The translations under genes and the position numbers were made by a program. The notes below the pieces were generated by a model, which was not told the origin of the DNA, made no database searches, and worked only from the letters and a program-made list of their open reading frames with translations. A DNA stretch of 64,000 nucleotides from assembly GCF_022818495.1 (NCBI RefSeq), contig NZ_CP089291.1, positions 2,311,501 through 2,375,500 on the forward strand. The letters run 5' to 3'. The stretch comes from Fodinisporobacter ferrooxydans. GTDB lineage: Bacteria; Bacillota; Bacilli; Tumebacillales; MYW30-H2. Of this stretch, positions 17,939 to 30,474 are shown in pieces (position 1 is the first letter of the stretch; each line of letters starts with the position of its first letter).

Positions 17939-18217
17939 ATGCGCAAAATGATCGGAAACCGCAGGGCATACCCGTTAAAATCCGTCTTGTATGTAATTCT
18001 TGGCTTGGCAATGGTTCTATATGCAATTCCAAAGCTGCCTGCAATTTCTTTATCCGTAAGCGGTATATTTACAGTCGTATGGCTGCTGTTTTCATTTTTG
18101 TTTATTGGGGCAAATTTATATTACGTATATGGTGTAGACAAAGAAGCAAAACATGAGGCAGAGCCGGCACAACGTTCGCAGACGGAACATCAGAGAAAAT
18201 TGCTCATGCATGAATAG
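17939..18217 (+). CDS. Small two-helix membrane protein
   Basis: 92 residues. Two hydrophobic helices (SVLYVILGLAMVLYAI and GIFTVVWLLFSFLFIGANLYYVY) and a charged tail. Clear ribosome site (TGGGAGGA, ATG at 17939). Divergent from the DUF3243 gene, and upstream of dnaE. No family recognised. Confidence 0.65.
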   Translation: MRKMIGNRRAYPLKSVLYVILGLAMVLYAIPKLPAISLSVSGIFTVVWLLFSFLFIGANLYYVYGVDKEAKHEAEPAQRSQTEHQRKLLMHE

Positions 18218-18292
18218 ACGCTTGAGTGTCTTGATTTCACGAGCTTTCACGGATCTTGGAATTTTGAAACAAATCTTTATAATAAAAGTAGC

Positions 18293-18320
18293 AAAGGCTG
18301 TTCATGGAATGGCCTTTTTT
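18293..18320 (+). terminator. Weak terminator before dnaE
   Basis: AAAGGC / GCCTTT stem, 13-base loop, T run at the end; downstream of the small membrane gene. Confidence 0.5.
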
Positions 18321-18363
18321 ATTCACCACTTTTTGTACGAAAATAATATTTTCATGTGATGCG

Positions 18364-18412
18364 GTGGCTGAAAGGCCACGTAAGTTTTGAACACGCACTT
18401 TTGAACACGCAC
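18364..18412 (+). repeat. Hairpin and tandem 14-base repeat ahead of dnaE
   Basis: GTGGC / GCCAC hairpin (18364-18379) followed by two exact copies of ttttgaacacgcac (18385-18398, 18399-18412), just before the dnaE ribosome site. Function unknown. Confidence 0.7.
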
Positions 18413-18434
18413 TTTAAAATTGGGAGATGAATCC

Positions 18435-21400
18435 GTGTTTACGCATTTGCATGTGCATTCCGCCTATAGTTTATTGAATAGCACAATACGAATACCAGAG
18501 TTAATTGCTGAAACAAAGCGGCTGGGGATGCAGGCGGTCGCATTGACGGACACGTCCGTGATGTACGGTGCGGTTGAATTTTATATACAGGCAAAAGAGG
18601 CTGGATTGCAGCCGATTCTTGGATGTGAACTGCAAACGGCAGATGCAAGCGTATCGTCATCCAAACACTTGCATGCACTTGTAGTGCTTGCAGAGACGTA
18701 TCAAGGGTATCAGAATCTGTTGCGTCTGGTAAGCAAAAGCCAATGCTCGGCCAAATTCGGGATCCCGCAACTTTCTTTCGACGATTTTGCTGCTTGTGCA
18801 AAAGGATGCATAGTTCTTACGGGCGGAAGACGCGGACGTTTGGCACAACTGCTCGCAAGCAATCACGTACAGGAAGCAAAAGAGTGGTTGGGAAAAATCG
18901 TGCAAGCTGCAGGAACAAAAAATGTATATGTACAAATCGAAGATTTTGGGGTGCAGGGGGAAGTTGATTGGGTTTTGCAAGCGGTCGCTCTTGCAAAGGA
19001 GTTCGGTTTATCTGTAGCAGCGACAAATGACGTCCATTATTTAGCGCAAGAGGATGCATATTTGCACGATGTAGTACATGCGATTCGCACCGGCGAGACA
19101 TTGCCATCTCATGCAGCGCCACATGTGCTGGAGACGGATCAGGCGTATTTAAAAAGTGCAGAATCGATGACTGAGCGGTTTGCCTGGATACCGACTGCGA
19201 TTGCCGCGACAATGGAAATTGCCGAGCGCTGCAAAGCATTCGCGCTGCCAATCGGGCAGACGATTTTCCCTAAATTCCCGGTTCCCAAAGATTTGCCTGC
19301 GATTGATTATTTAAAGCGGCTGTGCTTGCTTGGCGCGCAAAATCGGTATGGCAACGAGCTGCAAGAACACGTGATCGAGCGTTTAAAATACGAACTTGAA
19401 ATTATTGAGAGAATGGGATTTGCCGATTATTTTCTCGTTGTGTTTGATTTCATGCGTTTTGCACATGAAAACGGGATTGTTACTGGCCCGGGCAGAGGAT
19501 CGGCCGCCGGCAGTCTGGTTGCGTATGTCCTGCAGATTACAGACGTTGACCCGCTTCGGTATGGTCTCTTGTTCCAAAGGTTTCTCAATCCGGAACGAAT
19601 TAGTTGGCCGGATATCGATATCGATTTTGAGTACGAGCGTCGACATGAAGTAATTCAATACGTAGTGGATCGTTATGGAAGTGACCGGGTTGCCCAGATT
19701 GTCACATTCGGAACTCTTGCCGCACGCGCCGCGATTCGTGATATTGGCAGAGTGCTGGGAATGCAGCCGCAGCTTGTGGATCGGGTAGCAAAATTGGTGC
19801 CGCAAGCTTTGGGGATCACCATTCAGCAGGCAATGGTGCAGGAACATAGGCTTAAGGAATTATATGAACAAGATGCCTCTGTGCGTCAATTGCTGGAAGT
19901 GGCAAAGCGGGTGGAAGGTCTTCCACGGCATACATCGACACATGCAGCAGGTGTTGTCATTTCCGATCATCCTCTGACAGATTACACTCCATTACAGCCG
20001 GGTGCAGAAGCTGGATTTCTGACTCAATACGCCATGGAGTCGATCGAAAACATCGGTTTGTTAAAAATGGATTTTCTCGGTCTCAAGACATTGTCGGTGA
20101 TTCAGCAAACATTGCGCTGGGTTGAAAAGAGAACAGGCATTCCTTTGCGAGAACAGCAAATCCCGGATGATGATCCATTGGCTTTCGATCTTTTGGGCAA
20201 AGGCGACACGGATGGTTGTTTTCAATTGGAATCATTTGGTGTAAAACACGTACTGCGTGAGCTGAAACCAAATTGTCTGGAAGATATTATCGCAGTCATT
20301 TCTCTCTATCGTCCGGGGCCGATGGAAAACATCGAAACATTCATAAAAGCCAAACACGGTCAAATCCCCATTCGATTTCCGCATCCGAGCTTGGAACCGA
20401 TCTTGAAAGATACGTATGGAATTCTGATATATCAGGAACAAATCATGCAAATCGCAGCACATATGGCAGGATTTTCCCTTGGGCAGGCGGATTTGTTGCG
20501 GCGGGCGGTCGGCAAGAAAAAACGGGAGATTCTCGATGAGCAGCGGCAAAAGTTTGTGGAAGGATGTTTGCTGCAGGGATATGATGAGGCAACATCCCAG
20601 ATGGTATATGATCTGATCGTACGTTTTGCCGATTACGGATTCAACCGTTCTCATGCAGCAGCATATGCGGTTTTGGCATATCGAACCGCATATTTAAAAG
20701 CAAATCACGCAAAGGAATTCATGGCTGCATTATTGACAAACGTATTGCAGTCGCAATCAAAGACGAGCCAGTACATCGATGATTGCAAACAGCGAGGCAT
20801 TGCCGTTTTGCCTCCTGATATCAACCGCAGTGAAGAGGGATTCACACCTGAACCGGACGGGATCCGGATCGCTTTGGCTGTCATCAAGCATATTGGTTCA
20901 CAGACGATTCAGGCAATCCTGAAAGTCAGAGAGGAACGGCCTTTCGCATCCCTATATGATTTTGTCGAGCGTATGGAAACGCGCCATTTGAACAAACGCG
21001 TTTTAGAAGTATTGATCCAGTCGGGGACGATGGACGCGATCATACCATCGCGGAAGGCGGCAATCGGCATCTTGGATGATTTGCTGGAAGCTGTTCAAAA
21101 ACGGCGGAAAGGCCGTGGACAGATGGATTTATTCGCATGGGAAGCACCGCAGCAGTCAACTTTGGAAAGGGATTTTCCCTATTTGCATAGCGAGGAATTT
21201 TCAGAAGCGGAACGTATAGCGATGGAATATGAAACGACCGGTCTGTATATCACAGGACATCCGTTAGATTCGGTGCAGGAACAATTGGCACAACATTGTA
21301 CACACCTGATTCGCGATGTATCCGGATGTTATGGACAAACTGTGGCGATTGGCGGACGAATCACTTCGGTTAAATTTGTTATGACAAAAAAGCAACAAAA

Positions 21401-21902
21401 AATGTGCTTCTTTCAGTTGGAAGATCGGACAGGACAAATCGAATGTATTTTGTTTCCAGACTCCATGCTGAAAAACCAGGATGTATTAGCCCGAGGTTCT
21501 TTTTGTGCATGCAAAGGAAGGGTACAAGGCCAAGACGGTGAATATAAAGTACATGTATCATCGATTGCGTGTATTGACGCCAATTCTTCGGGTGCAACAC
21601 ATCTTGTTTCTGACGAACGCATTCACATGGACAGACAGCATTCGGAGAATGAACGGGGCACTCATAAGCCCGAGGAATCTCTTTTTATCCGCATGGAAAA
21701 TGACTCGGTTCCGCTTGCCCAAAAGCTGCGGGAGCTTTTGCGCAAATATCCCGGAAACCATCCGGTGATTCTCGTGCATTCCAATCCGCGGCGGGTGATT
21801 CAACTGCCAGATGAATTTCAAGTTTGCAGGTCAGAGGAAATGGTGTTGCACATCGGGAAGATTGTGGGAGCAGGCAATGTTGCATATGCCAAACGGCCGT
21901 AA
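18435..21902 (+). CDS. dnaE: DNA polymerase III subunit alpha (DnaE)
   Basis: 1155 residues. Order of domains: PHP (FTHLHVHSAYSLLN at the start), polymerase core with GPGRGSAAGS and the catalytic Asp segment PDIDIDF, thumb/fingers, helix-hairpin-helix, and a C-terminal OB fold (VAIGGRITSVKFVMTKK). This is the Bacillus-type DnaE that extends RNA primers on the lagging strand before PolC takes over; PolC is not in this window. GTG 18435 is chosen because GGGAG is 8 bases ahead; TTG 18420 is in frame but lies before that site. Downstream accDA follow closely. Confidence 0.95.
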   Translation: MFTHLHVHSAYSLLNSTIRIPELIAETKRLGMQAVALTDTSVMYGAVEFYIQAKEAGLQPILGCELQTADASVSSSKHLHALVVLAETYQGYQNLLRLVSKSQCSAKFGIPQLSFDDFAACAKGCIVLTGGRRGRLAQLLASNHVQEAKEWLGKIVQAAGTKNVYVQIEDFGVQGEVDWVLQAVALAKEFGLSVAATNDVHYLAQEDAYLHDVVHAIRTGETLPSHAAPHVLETDQAYLKSAESMTERFAWIPTAIAATMEIAERCKAFALPIGQTIFPKFPVPKDLPAIDYLKRLCLLGAQNRYGNELQEHVIERLKYELEIIERMGFADYFLVVFDFMRFAHENGIVTGPGRGSAAGSLVAYVLQITDVDPLRYGLLFQRFLNPERISWPDIDIDFEYERRHEVIQYVVDRYGSDRVAQIVTFGTLAARAAIRDIGRVLGMQPQLVDRVAKLVPQALGITIQQAMVQEHRLKELYEQDASVRQLLEVAKRVEGLPRHTSTHAAGVVISDHPLTDYTPLQPGAEAGFLTQYAMESIENIGLLKMDFLGLKTLSVIQQTLRWVEKRTGIPLREQQIPDDDPLAFDLLGKGDTDGCFQLESFGVKHVLRELKPNCLEDIIAVISLYRPGPMENIETFIKAKHGQIPIRFPHPSLEPILKDTYGILIYQEQIMQIAAHMAGFSLGQADLLRRAVGKKKREILDEQRQKFVEGCLLQGYDEATSQMVYDLIVRFADYGFNRSHAAAYAVLAYRTAYLKANHAKEFMAALLTNVLQSQSKTSQYIDDCKQRGIAVLPPDINRSEEGFTPEPDGIRIALAVIKHIGSQTIQAILKVREERPFASLYDFVERMETRHLNKRVLEVLIQSGTMDAIIPSRKAAIGILDDLLEAVQKRRKGRGQMDLFAWEAPQQSTLERDFPYLHSEEFSEAERIAMEYETTGLYITGHPLDSVQEQLAQHCTHLIRDVSGCYGQTVAIGGRITSVKFVMTKKQQKMCFFQLEDRTGQIECILFPDSMLKNQDVLARGSFCACKGRVQGQDGEYKVHVSSIACIDANSSGATHLVSDERIHMDRQHSENERGTHKPEESLFIRMENDSVPLAQKLRELLRKYPGNHPVILVHSNPRRVIQLPDEFQVCRSEEMVLHIGKIVGAGNVAYAKRP

Positions 21903-21990
21903 GAGAGCTTTGTTGCGCCTGGTTTTACATCTATGGTATGATAAAGCTCGAATTTGGGTCAATCTGTTCGTAAGAAGGGGGGACCATAGC

Positions 21991-22188
21991 ATGTGGACAG
22001 TGATCTACATCGCACCGAACGCAAAATCGGCAGAACGAATTCAGGATCGACTGACATCTGAAGGTTTCTTGGTCAAAATGCGTGCCTCGAATTTAGCTAA
22101 ACAGCAATATGAGATATTAGTCCCCGAAACTGAGTTGGATGAGGTGCAAGAAGTTCTCAAAGACATTTTGCATTCCTCACACCGGTAA
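21991..22188 (+). CDS. Small DUF2007-like protein
   Basis: 65 residues (MWTVIYIAPNAKSAERIQ ... EILVPETELDEVQEVL). The beta-alpha-beta plan with a LVPE segment resembles DUF2007 putative signal-transducing domains. Good ribosome site (GGGGGGA, ATG 21991). It sits between dnaE and accD, 15 bases ahead of the latter. The function is not known. Confidence 0.65.
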   Translation: MWTVIYIAPNAKSAERIQDRLTSEGFLVKMRASNLAKQQYEILVPETELDEVQEVLKDILHSSHR

Positions 22189-22203
22189 GCGAGAGGTGAA
22201 AGT

Positions 22204-23112
22204 GTGCTTAAGGACTTGTTTCATAAAAAAACAAAGTATGCGACCATTCAATCGAATGAAATCGCCCGTTCTGCGCAAGACCGGGTAAATTCAGCCCAGC
22301 AGGCCCGTGAACAAATACCGGAAGGGCTCATGACAAAATGCAAATCTTGCGGAGAGATTTTATTTACCAAGGAATTGGAAAAAAACCTGAAGACATGTCC
22401 GAAATGCGGATATCATTTTCCTGTAACCGCATATGAGCGGATTCAATGGACGTTTGACGATGGACGTATGTTTGAATTTGATACAGGCTTGACAACTGTA
22501 AATCCCCTGGATTTTCCAGGGTATGAAGATAAAATTGCAAAAGCCCAAACACTGACGGGGTTGCATGAAGCTGTCGTGACAGGAGAAGGTACGATCGGAG
22601 GATTTCCCGTCGTGGCCGGAATTATGGATCAGCGATTTATCATGGCGAGCATGGGATCTGTCGTCGGCGAAAAATTGACGCGCGCCATTGAGAAGGCGAT
22701 TGTCAAAAAATATCCGTTGATCATATTTTCGGCGTCCGGCGGCGCCCGTATGCAGGAAGGCATTTTTTCCCTGATGCAAATGGCAAAAACAAGCAGTGCA
22801 CTGGCTCGTCTGGATGATGCCGGACTGCTGTATATTTCGGTTCTTACCAATCCGACGACTGGCGGCGTATCTGCGAGTTTTGCCAGTCTTGGCGACTTGA
22901 ATATTGCAGAACCGGGCGCTTTGATCGGGTTTGCCGGCAGACGTGTGATTGAACAAACGATTCGCCAAAAACTCCCGGATGATTTTCAGTCTGCCGAGTT
23001 TCTATTGAAGCATGGCGGACTTGATAAAGTAGTTCATAGAAAAGAAATGAAAGCAACGCTCGCGAAAATTCTCGAATTACACACGAAAGGCAGTGGAGTA
23101 TATGGCGGGTGA
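22204..23112 (+). CDS. accD: Acetyl-CoA carboxylase carboxyltransferase subunit beta
   Basis: 302 residues. N-terminal zinc ribbon CKSCG ... CPKCG (~41-66), then the crotonase-fold carboxyltransferase domain with [12 protein letters not shown] and [11 protein letters not shown]. With AccA it transfers CO2 from biotin to acetyl-CoA, making malonyl-CoA, the first committed step of fatty-acid synthesis. GTG start 22204; last 11 bases overlap accA. Confidence 0.95.
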   Translation: MLKDLFHKKTKYATIQSNEIARSAQDRVNSAQQAREQIPEGLMTKCKSCGEILFTKELEKNLKTCPKCGYHFPVTAYERIQWTFDDGRMFEFDTGLTTVNPLDFPGYEDKIAKAQTLTGLHEAVVTGEGTIGGFPVVAGIMDQRFIMASMGSVVGEKLTRAIEKAIVKKYPLIIFSASGGARMQEGIFSLMQMAKTSSALARLDDAGLLYISVLTNPTTGGVSASFASLGDLNIAEPGALIGFAGRRVIEQTIRQKLPDDFQSAEFLLKHGGLDKVVHRKEMKATLAKILELHTKGSGVYGG

Positions 23113-24055
23113 GTTGCTGTTTGAAAAACCATTATTGGAATTGCGGCAAAAAATTGAAGAATTAAAGAAATTCACGTTGGAAAAAGGCATAGACTTCTCC
23201 GATGAAGTGCAAAAGCTGGAACAACGAGCGCATGAGTTGGAACAGCAAATTTATGGCAATTTAACACCGTATCAAAAGTTGCAAATTGCCAGAAGCAATG
23301 CGAGACCGACTGCTCTTAACTACATAAATGGCATGTGCAGTGATTTTATCGAATTGCATGGGGATCGTTCGTTCCGTGATGATCCGGCTCTTGTAGGCGG
23401 CGTCGGCAAACTTGACGGTATGCCCGTTACGGTGATCGGTATCCAAAAAGGACACGATACAAAAGAAAATTTGTACCGCAACTTTGGCATGGTACATCCG
23501 GAAGGATACCGAAAAGCGTTGCGTTTAATGAAACAGGCGGAAAAATTTCAGCGCCCCGTTGTTTGTCTTATTGATACTCCGGGTGCTTATCCGGGAATTT
23601 CGGCAGAGGAACGCAATCAAAGTGAAGCGATTGCGCGGAATTTGCTTGCCATGGCGAATTTGCGAGTGCCGGTCGTATCTGTTGTCACGGGAGAAGGGGC
23701 AAGCGGCGGCGCACTCGCTTTGGGAATTGCCGATCGGGTGTATATGTTGGAGCATGCCTGGTATTGTGTGATTGCTCCGGAAAGTGCAGCTGCGATTCTT
23801 TGGAAAGATGCCAGCCAAAGTCAACGGGCGGCAGATTCGATGCGAATTACCGCACAGGATTTGAAGCAGTTCGGCATAATTGATGGAATCGTACCGGAGC
23901 CTTTGGGTGGTGCGCATAAAGATCCGGAACAAACGATTCAGGCAACAAAGCAAGTGATTGTGGATTCCTTAAAAGAATTGTGCAAATTGTCTATTGAGGA
24001 ATTGCTTGCAAACCGCTACGATAAGTACAAAAGTATGGGGCAGTTTTTGGAATAA
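23102..24055 (+). CDS. accA: Acetyl-CoA carboxylase carboxyltransferase subunit alpha
   Basis: 317 residues starting at ATG 23102 inside the accD end, chosen because homologs begin with the same [10 protein letters not shown]...L pattern. Core motifs: [64 protein letters not shown]-like [10 protein letters not shown]. Heterotetramer partner of AccD. A strong hairpin (24072-24113) follows. Confidence 0.95.
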   Translation: MAGELLFEKPLLELRQKIEELKKFTLEKGIDFSDEVQKLEQRAHELEQQIYGNLTPYQKLQIARSNARPTALNYINGMCSDFIELHGDRSFRDDPALVGGVGKLDGMPVTVIGIQKGHDTKENLYRNFGMVHPEGYRKALRLMKQAEKFQRPVVCLIDTPGAYPGISAEERNQSEAIARNLLAMANLRVPVVSVVTGEGASGGALALGIADRVYMLEHAWYCVIAPESAAAILWKDASQSQRAADSMRITAQDLKQFGIIDGIVPEPLGGAHKDPEQTIQATKQVIVDSLKELCKLSIEELLANRYDKYKSMGQFLE

Positions 24056-24071
24056 GCATTGTTGGAATGTC

Positions 24072-25151
<1,080 letters not shown>

Positions 25152-25194
25152 CTCCCCATACTAGCGAGGGGAAGGATTCGGAGGAGGGGTTTTC

Positions 25195-26946
25195 TTGAGA
25201 AGAACAAAGATTGTCTGTACGATCGGACCGGCAAGCGAGTCGGTGGAAACGCTGAAAAAAATCATGGAAAGCGGCATGGATGTTGCCCGTTTAAATTTTA
25301 GCCACGGTTCCTATGAGGAACACAGCGCCCGGATTCGCAATATCCGCCAGGCTGCGGCCGAAGTCGGCAAGACAGTTGCGATTATGCTGGACATCAAGGG
25401 TCCAAAAATTCGCACAGGACTTGTTGAGAATGGCGAAGTCGAGTTATTGGATGGAAATACGCTCATTTTAACGACAGATGAAGTCACAGGAACGGCAGAG
25501 CGCGTATCCATCAGCTATGAAGGATTGCCTGAAGATGTCGCGGAAGGGTCGATCATCCGCATTGATGACGGATTGATCGGACTCTTGGTCGAAAAGGTTG
25601 TCGGCAATGATATTTATTGCCGCATTACAAACGGCGGAACGTTGAAAAACCGCAAAGGAATCAATGCGCCAGGAGTAAAACTGCGCTTGCCTGGCGTCAC
25701 CGAGAAAGATATTGCAGACATCAGGTTCGGCATCGAGCAGGGTGTCGATATGATTGCTGCGTCTTTTGTCCGGAAAGCGGCTGACGTATTGGAAATTCGA
25801 AAGCTTTTTGAAGAAGCTGGCGTCGAGCTTGATATTATTTCCAAAATTGAAGCGCAAGAAGGACTTGATATGCTTGATGAAATTTTGGCTGTATCGGATG
25901 GACTGATGGTTGCAAGGGGTGATCTCGGTGTCGAGATCCCGACAGAAGAAGTGCCATTGGCGCAAAAGTTGATGATTGAAAAATGCAACCGCGTTGGCAA
26001 ACCGGTCATTACTGCAACACAAATGCTGGATTCCATGCAGCGCAATCCGCGCCCTACACGTGCGGAGGCCAGCGACGTGGCAAACGCGATTTTCGACGGT
26101 ACAGATGCGATTATGTTGTCAGGAGAAACAGCGGCAGGCAGATACCCGGTTGAAGCTGTACAGACAATGGCACAGATCGCAGAACGTGCAGAGCGCGCGA
26201 TTTTTACAAAAGAAGTACAACGTGCAGCCAGAGAAAAACAGTCGGGATCGATTACAAACGCAATCAGTCATGCAGTCGAGCGGATCGCCGATGAATTGGA
26301 TGCGAAAGCGATCATTACACCTACACACGGCGGACACACAGCGCGCATGATTTCCAAACACCGTCCGGGCAGTCCGATCGTTGCTGTCACATCAGAAGAA
26401 CGGGTGGCACGCAAGTTGTGTGTGACTTGGGGAGTCTATCCAATCGTGGTGAAACCGACAACCACAACTGACGATTTATTGGAAACGGCAGTTGATGCGG
26501 CTTTGACTTCCGGCTTGGTAAAACGTGGAGATCTTGTCGTTATTACCGCCGGTGTTCCAGTCGGACAACCAGGTACGACAAATCTGATCAAAGTTCATAC
26601 ACTGGGGGACATACTGGCAAAAGGGACGGGAATCGGTAAAAACCCGGCGAGCGGCCGTGTCCTTGTCGGTACGGATCCGACTGCATTAAAGAACTTGGTG
26701 CAACCAGGGGATATATTGGTGACGAAATCGACAGATGAAGCGTTTGTTTCCATTATGGAGAAATGCAGCGCCGTTATTACGGAAGAAGGCGGTCTTACTT
26801 CACATGCGGCTGTCGTCGCACTTTCTTTGGGCATTCCGGTCATTGTAGGTGTGGACAATGCAACTTCATTGTTAAAAGATGAGGAAACGATCACTGTTGA
26901 CCCGGCTCGCGGACTGATCTATAAAGGAATTGCACAAGTATTGTAA
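25195..26946 (+). CDS. pyk: Pyruvate kinase with C-terminal PEP-utilizing domain
   Basis: 583 residues: the usual ~475-residue pyruvate kinase plus the extra ~110-residue domain found in Bacillus-type enzymes, with the phosphohistidine-like motif [19 protein letters not shown]. Core motifs [32 protein letters not shown] and [12 protein letters not shown] are visible. It converts PEP and ADP to pyruvate and ATP. TTG start 25195 follows GGAGGAGGGG. Confidence 0.96.
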   Translation: MRRTKIVCTIGPASESVETLKKIMESGMDVARLNFSHGSYEEHSARIRNIRQAAAEVGKTVAIMLDIKGPKIRTGLVENGEVELLDGNTLILTTDEVTGTAERVSISYEGLPEDVAEGSIIRIDDGLIGLLVEKVVGNDIYCRITNGGTLKNRKGINAPGVKLRLPGVTEKDIADIRFGIEQGVDMIAASFVRKAADVLEIRKLFEEAGVELDIISKIEAQEGLDMLDEILAVSDGLMVARGDLGVEIPTEEVPLAQKLMIEKCNRVGKPVITATQMLDSMQRNPRPTRAEASDVANAIFDGTDAIMLSGETAAGRYPVEAVQTMAQIAERAERAIFTKEVQRAAREKQSGSITNAISHAVERIADELDAKAIITPTHGGHTARMISKHRPGSPIVAVTSEERVARKLCVTWGVYPIVVKPTTTTDDLLETAVDAALTSGLVKRGDLVVITAGVPVGQPGTTNLIKVHTLGDILAKGTGIGKNPASGRVLVGTDPTALKNLVQPGDILVTKSTDEAFVSIMEKCSAVITEEGGLTSHAAVVALSLGIPVIVGVDNATSLLKDEETITVDPARGLIYKGIAQVL

Positions 26947-27276
26947 GGCTTTTCCGGGTTTTGCAAGGGTATGCCAAGTATTGCAAGACTATGCCCAATC
27001 CGATACATGTTCAATTCCCGTCTTGCCGAATAACGGGAATATCTTGACGGGATTGGAATCGGATTTTCTGTATGCCACAGGCACACGCATCTTGATTTTA
27101 TGGAGATGAAGTGTGTTTTTGTGGCATTTTGCACATTTTTTACGAATTGCTTGCAATGTTGTACAATTTCAGTAAATGCCTTTCAGTGCGAGTTCAAAAA
27201 GTGGTTAAGCAATCCGCCGTGGAGTTTTGACTGCTTTTTGAACATCCTCTTTCAAAACAAAGGAGGTTTGGTGAGA
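26947..27276. other. Intergenic region: competing stems and intergenic element
   Basis: 330 bases without a supported gene. ATTCCCGTC (27014-27022) can pair with CGGGAAT (27034-27040) or with GACGGGAT (27046-27053). Direct near-repeats around TTGCAAG...TATGCC lie at 26966-26996. From 27192 an inverted-repeat element (see separate entry) runs up to the thioesterase ribosome site. Confidence 0.5.
27192..27250 (+). repeat. Dispersed intergenic element, copy 1
   Basis: GTTCAAAAAG (27192-27201) and CTTTTTGAAC (27234-27243) form a perfect 10-bp inverted repeat, then ATCCTCT. The same parts with GAGTTTTG.CT.CTTTT between them recur at 35791-35839, and the right end recurs inverted at 49331-49347. 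In this copy CCTCTTT may pair with the ribosome site AAAGGAGG of the next gene. Confidence 0.6.
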
Positions 27277-27690
27277 ATGGAAGCCACAACAACGATACGT
27301 GTGCGCTATCAGGAAACCGATCAAATGGGAATTGTATACCATACCAATTACATCGTTTGGTTTGAAATCGGCAGAACGGAATGGTTGCGGCAATCGGGAG
27401 CCACTTATAAGGAGTTGGAGAATTTAGGAGTATTGCTGCCCGTCACAAATGTGGACTGCAAATATCACGCAAGTGCCCGGTATGACGATGAATGTATCAT
27501 CTCGACCACAGTCGAATCATTTACGCCGGCGAGAATGAAATTTTTTTATCAAATCCTTCGAAAAAGCGACGGTAAATTATTGGCGGAAGGGCATACTGAA
27601 CATTGTTTTCTAACGAAAGAGGGAAAAATCGTCCGTTTGCAAAAAGCTGCGCCACAGATCGCGCAAATCATTGCAGAATCGTCAATGTGA
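27277..27690 (+). CDS. Acyl-CoA thioesterase, YbgC/4HBT family
   Basis: 137 residues. Hot-dog fold with the YbgC motif ETDQMGIVYHTNYIVWFE, in which the Asp is the catalytic residue; SARYDDEC and HCFLTKEGKI follow. Hydrolyses acyl-CoA thioesters; in this family short-chain or hydroxybenzoyl substrates. ATG 27277 or GTG 27271 can be the start; both lie after AAAGGAGG (27259-27266). Confidence 0.85.
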   Translation: MEATTTIRVRYQETDQMGIVYHTNYIVWFEIGRTEWLRQSGATYKELENLGVLLPVTNVDCKYHASARYDDECIISTTVESFTPARMKFFYQILRKSDGKLLAEGHTEHCFLTKEGKIVRLQKAAPQIAQIIAESSM

Positions 27691-27910
27691 TGGAACGGCC
27701 ATCAATGTGAATGGAGGGTATTTTTGTTGCACGTATTGAAACATTGGTTCAATAGACGCAATTTCTTCTGTTGCAAACGTGTAAAATGTGGTATCATTTT
27801 TATGGCAATTACGTTTTTTTATTTACTACATAACGCTAGGGATAAGGGGACAATCGTCAGTCGCCTGTTCCAATATAAATTACAGAATTACATAACCAGG
27901 AGGCGTTCGT

Positions 27911-29206
27911 ATGGGGTTGTTTGACAAGTATGAGTTACCTGCAGCCGGGGAAAAAATTACGCTGCAAAATGGAAAATTAGCCGTTCCTGACCAGCCGATT
28001 ATTCCGTTTATCGAGGGTGACGGAACCGGTCGTGATATCTGGAAGGCTTCTGTACGCGTATTTGATGCCGCAGTTGAAAAGGCGTATGGCGGCAAACGCA
28101 AAATTGCCTGGTACGAAGTGTATGCGGGGGAGAAGGCGTATAATACGTTCGGCGAATGGCTGCCAAACGATACACTGACTGCTTTGCGCGAATATATCGT
28201 CAGCATCAAGGGTCCTTTGACAACACCTGTGGGCGGCGGGATCCGCTCGTTAAACGTTGCTCTCCGCCAGGAACTTGATTTGTATGTGTGCTTGCGTCCC
28301 GTGCGTCATTTTAGCGGCGTACCTTCTCCAGTCAAGCATCCTGAGCTCGTGGACATGGTGATTTTCCGCGAAAATTCGGAAGATATTTATGCAGGGATCG
28401 AGTGGGCGGAAGGTACCCCTGAAGTAGAAAAAGTCATCAAATTCCTGAAAGAAGAAATGGGCGTCAAGAAAATTCGTTTTCCGGAAACATCGGGGATCGG
28501 TATCAAACCGGTTTCCAAAGAAGGTTCCGATCGTTTGATTCGCGCTGCAATCGAATATGCGCTCAAGCACAATCGGAAAAGTGTAACGATTGTTCACAAA
28601 GGCAATATCATGAAGTTCACGGAAGGCGCGTTTAAAAATTGGGGCTATGAGTTGGCGGAACGAGAGTATGGCGACCGCGTATTCACATGGGCGCAATACG
28701 ACCGCATCAAGGCGGAGCAAGGGGAAGACGCAGCGAATCAGGCACAAAAAGAAGCGGTCGCTGCCGGCAAAATTATCGTAAAAGACGCAATTGCGGATAT
28801 CTTCCTGCAGCAAATTTTGACACGTCCGGCCGAATTCGATGTCATCGCAACGTTGAATCTCAACGGCGACTATGCATCCGATGCGCTTGCCGCACAAGTC
28901 GGCGGTATCGGAATTGCTCCGGGTGCAAATATTAACTACTTGACCGGACATGCCGTATTTGAAGCAACACACGGAACAGCCCCCAAATACGCAGATTTGG
29001 ACAAAGTAAATCCAGGATCTGTCATTTTGTCCGGCGTCATGATGCTTGAACATCTCGGTTGGCAAGAAGCGGCCGATATGATTACAAATGCATTGACAAA
29101 AACAATTGATCAAAAAGTCGTAACATATGACTTTGCCCGTCTGATGGAAGGCGCTCGTGAAGTGAAAACATCCGAGTTTGCTTCAGCCATGATTGAAAAT
29201 ATGTAA
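27911..29206 (+). CDS. icd: Isocitrate dehydrogenase (NADP+)
   Basis: 431 residues. [40 protein letters not shown] (the RSLNVALR segment holds the substrate-binding Ser that is phosphorylated in E. coli), [14 protein letters not shown], and HGTAPKYA near the end. Converts isocitrate to 2-oxoglutarate with CO2 and NADPH. Strong ribosome site AGGAGGCG. mdh follows in the same operon; the citrate synthase gene commonly found before icd in Bacilli is not here. Confidence 0.96.
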   Translation: MGLFDKYELPAAGEKITLQNGKLAVPDQPIIPFIEGDGTGRDIWKASVRVFDAAVEKAYGGKRKIAWYEVYAGEKAYNTFGEWLPNDTLTALREYIVSIKGPLTTPVGGGIRSLNVALRQELDLYVCLRPVRHFSGVPSPVKHPELVDMVIFRENSEDIYAGIEWAEGTPEVEKVIKFLKEEMGVKKIRFPETSGIGIKPVSKEGSDRLIRAAIEYALKHNRKSVTIVHKGNIMKFTEGAFKNWGYELAEREYGDRVFTWAQYDRIKAEQGEDAANQAQKEAVAAGKIIVKDAIADIFLQQILTRPAEFDVIATLNLNGDYASDALAAQVGGIGIAPGANINYLTGHAVFEATHGTAPKYADLDKVNPGSVILSGVMMLEHLGWQEAADMITNALTKTIDQKVVTYDFARLMEGAREVKTSEFASAMIENM

Positions 29207-30196
<990 letters not shown>

Positions 30197-30281
30197 TTTC
30201 TGTCAACGAATTTCGATTGCGGGAATTTGGTTCGGATTTTCTTGCAGTTTCATAGTTGATTGTATTTTCTTGCTTTCCTTG

Positions 30282-30327
30282 CGTGCAGGTTCGTGGACTT
30301 TGTCTCGAACCTGCACGTTTTTATTTT
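30282..30327 (+). terminator. Strong terminator after mdh
   Basis: Perfect 12-bp stem CGTGCAGGTTCG / CGAACCTGCACG, 12-base loop, then TTTTTATTTT. Confidence 0.92.
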
Positions 30328-30430
30328 GCGCTTATTTTACAATTAAAACGTATGCATGTTTGTGAAGCCAAGTTTAAGCCAGTTTTCTTTATAAACGACC
30401 GGAGAGTTTTGGCGGTTCCTTGTCCAAGTA

Positions 30431-30439
30431 TGGTACAAT
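30431..30439 (+). promoter_or_regulatory. Extended -10 promoter for polA
   Basis: TGG-TACAAT at 30431-30439 (extended -10), with a poorly matching -35 about 19 bases upstream. The start point (~30446) is nearly at an upstream ATG (30448), so the later TTG is preferred as the polA start. Confidence 0.5.
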
Positions 30440-30474
30440 AGCCTGAGATGGTTTTAGGACGGGGTGAAATTCTG

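Noticed and set aside
26595-26894. Antisense frames over pyk, icd and other high-scoring core genes
   Set aside because: They are long only because of codon bias in the real gene on the other strand; none has family motifs or a ribosome site.
27724-27924. 66-codon frame upstream of icd
   Set aside because: It overlaps the icd start and ribosome site and its protein is not family-like; GGAGGG before its TTG could be chance.
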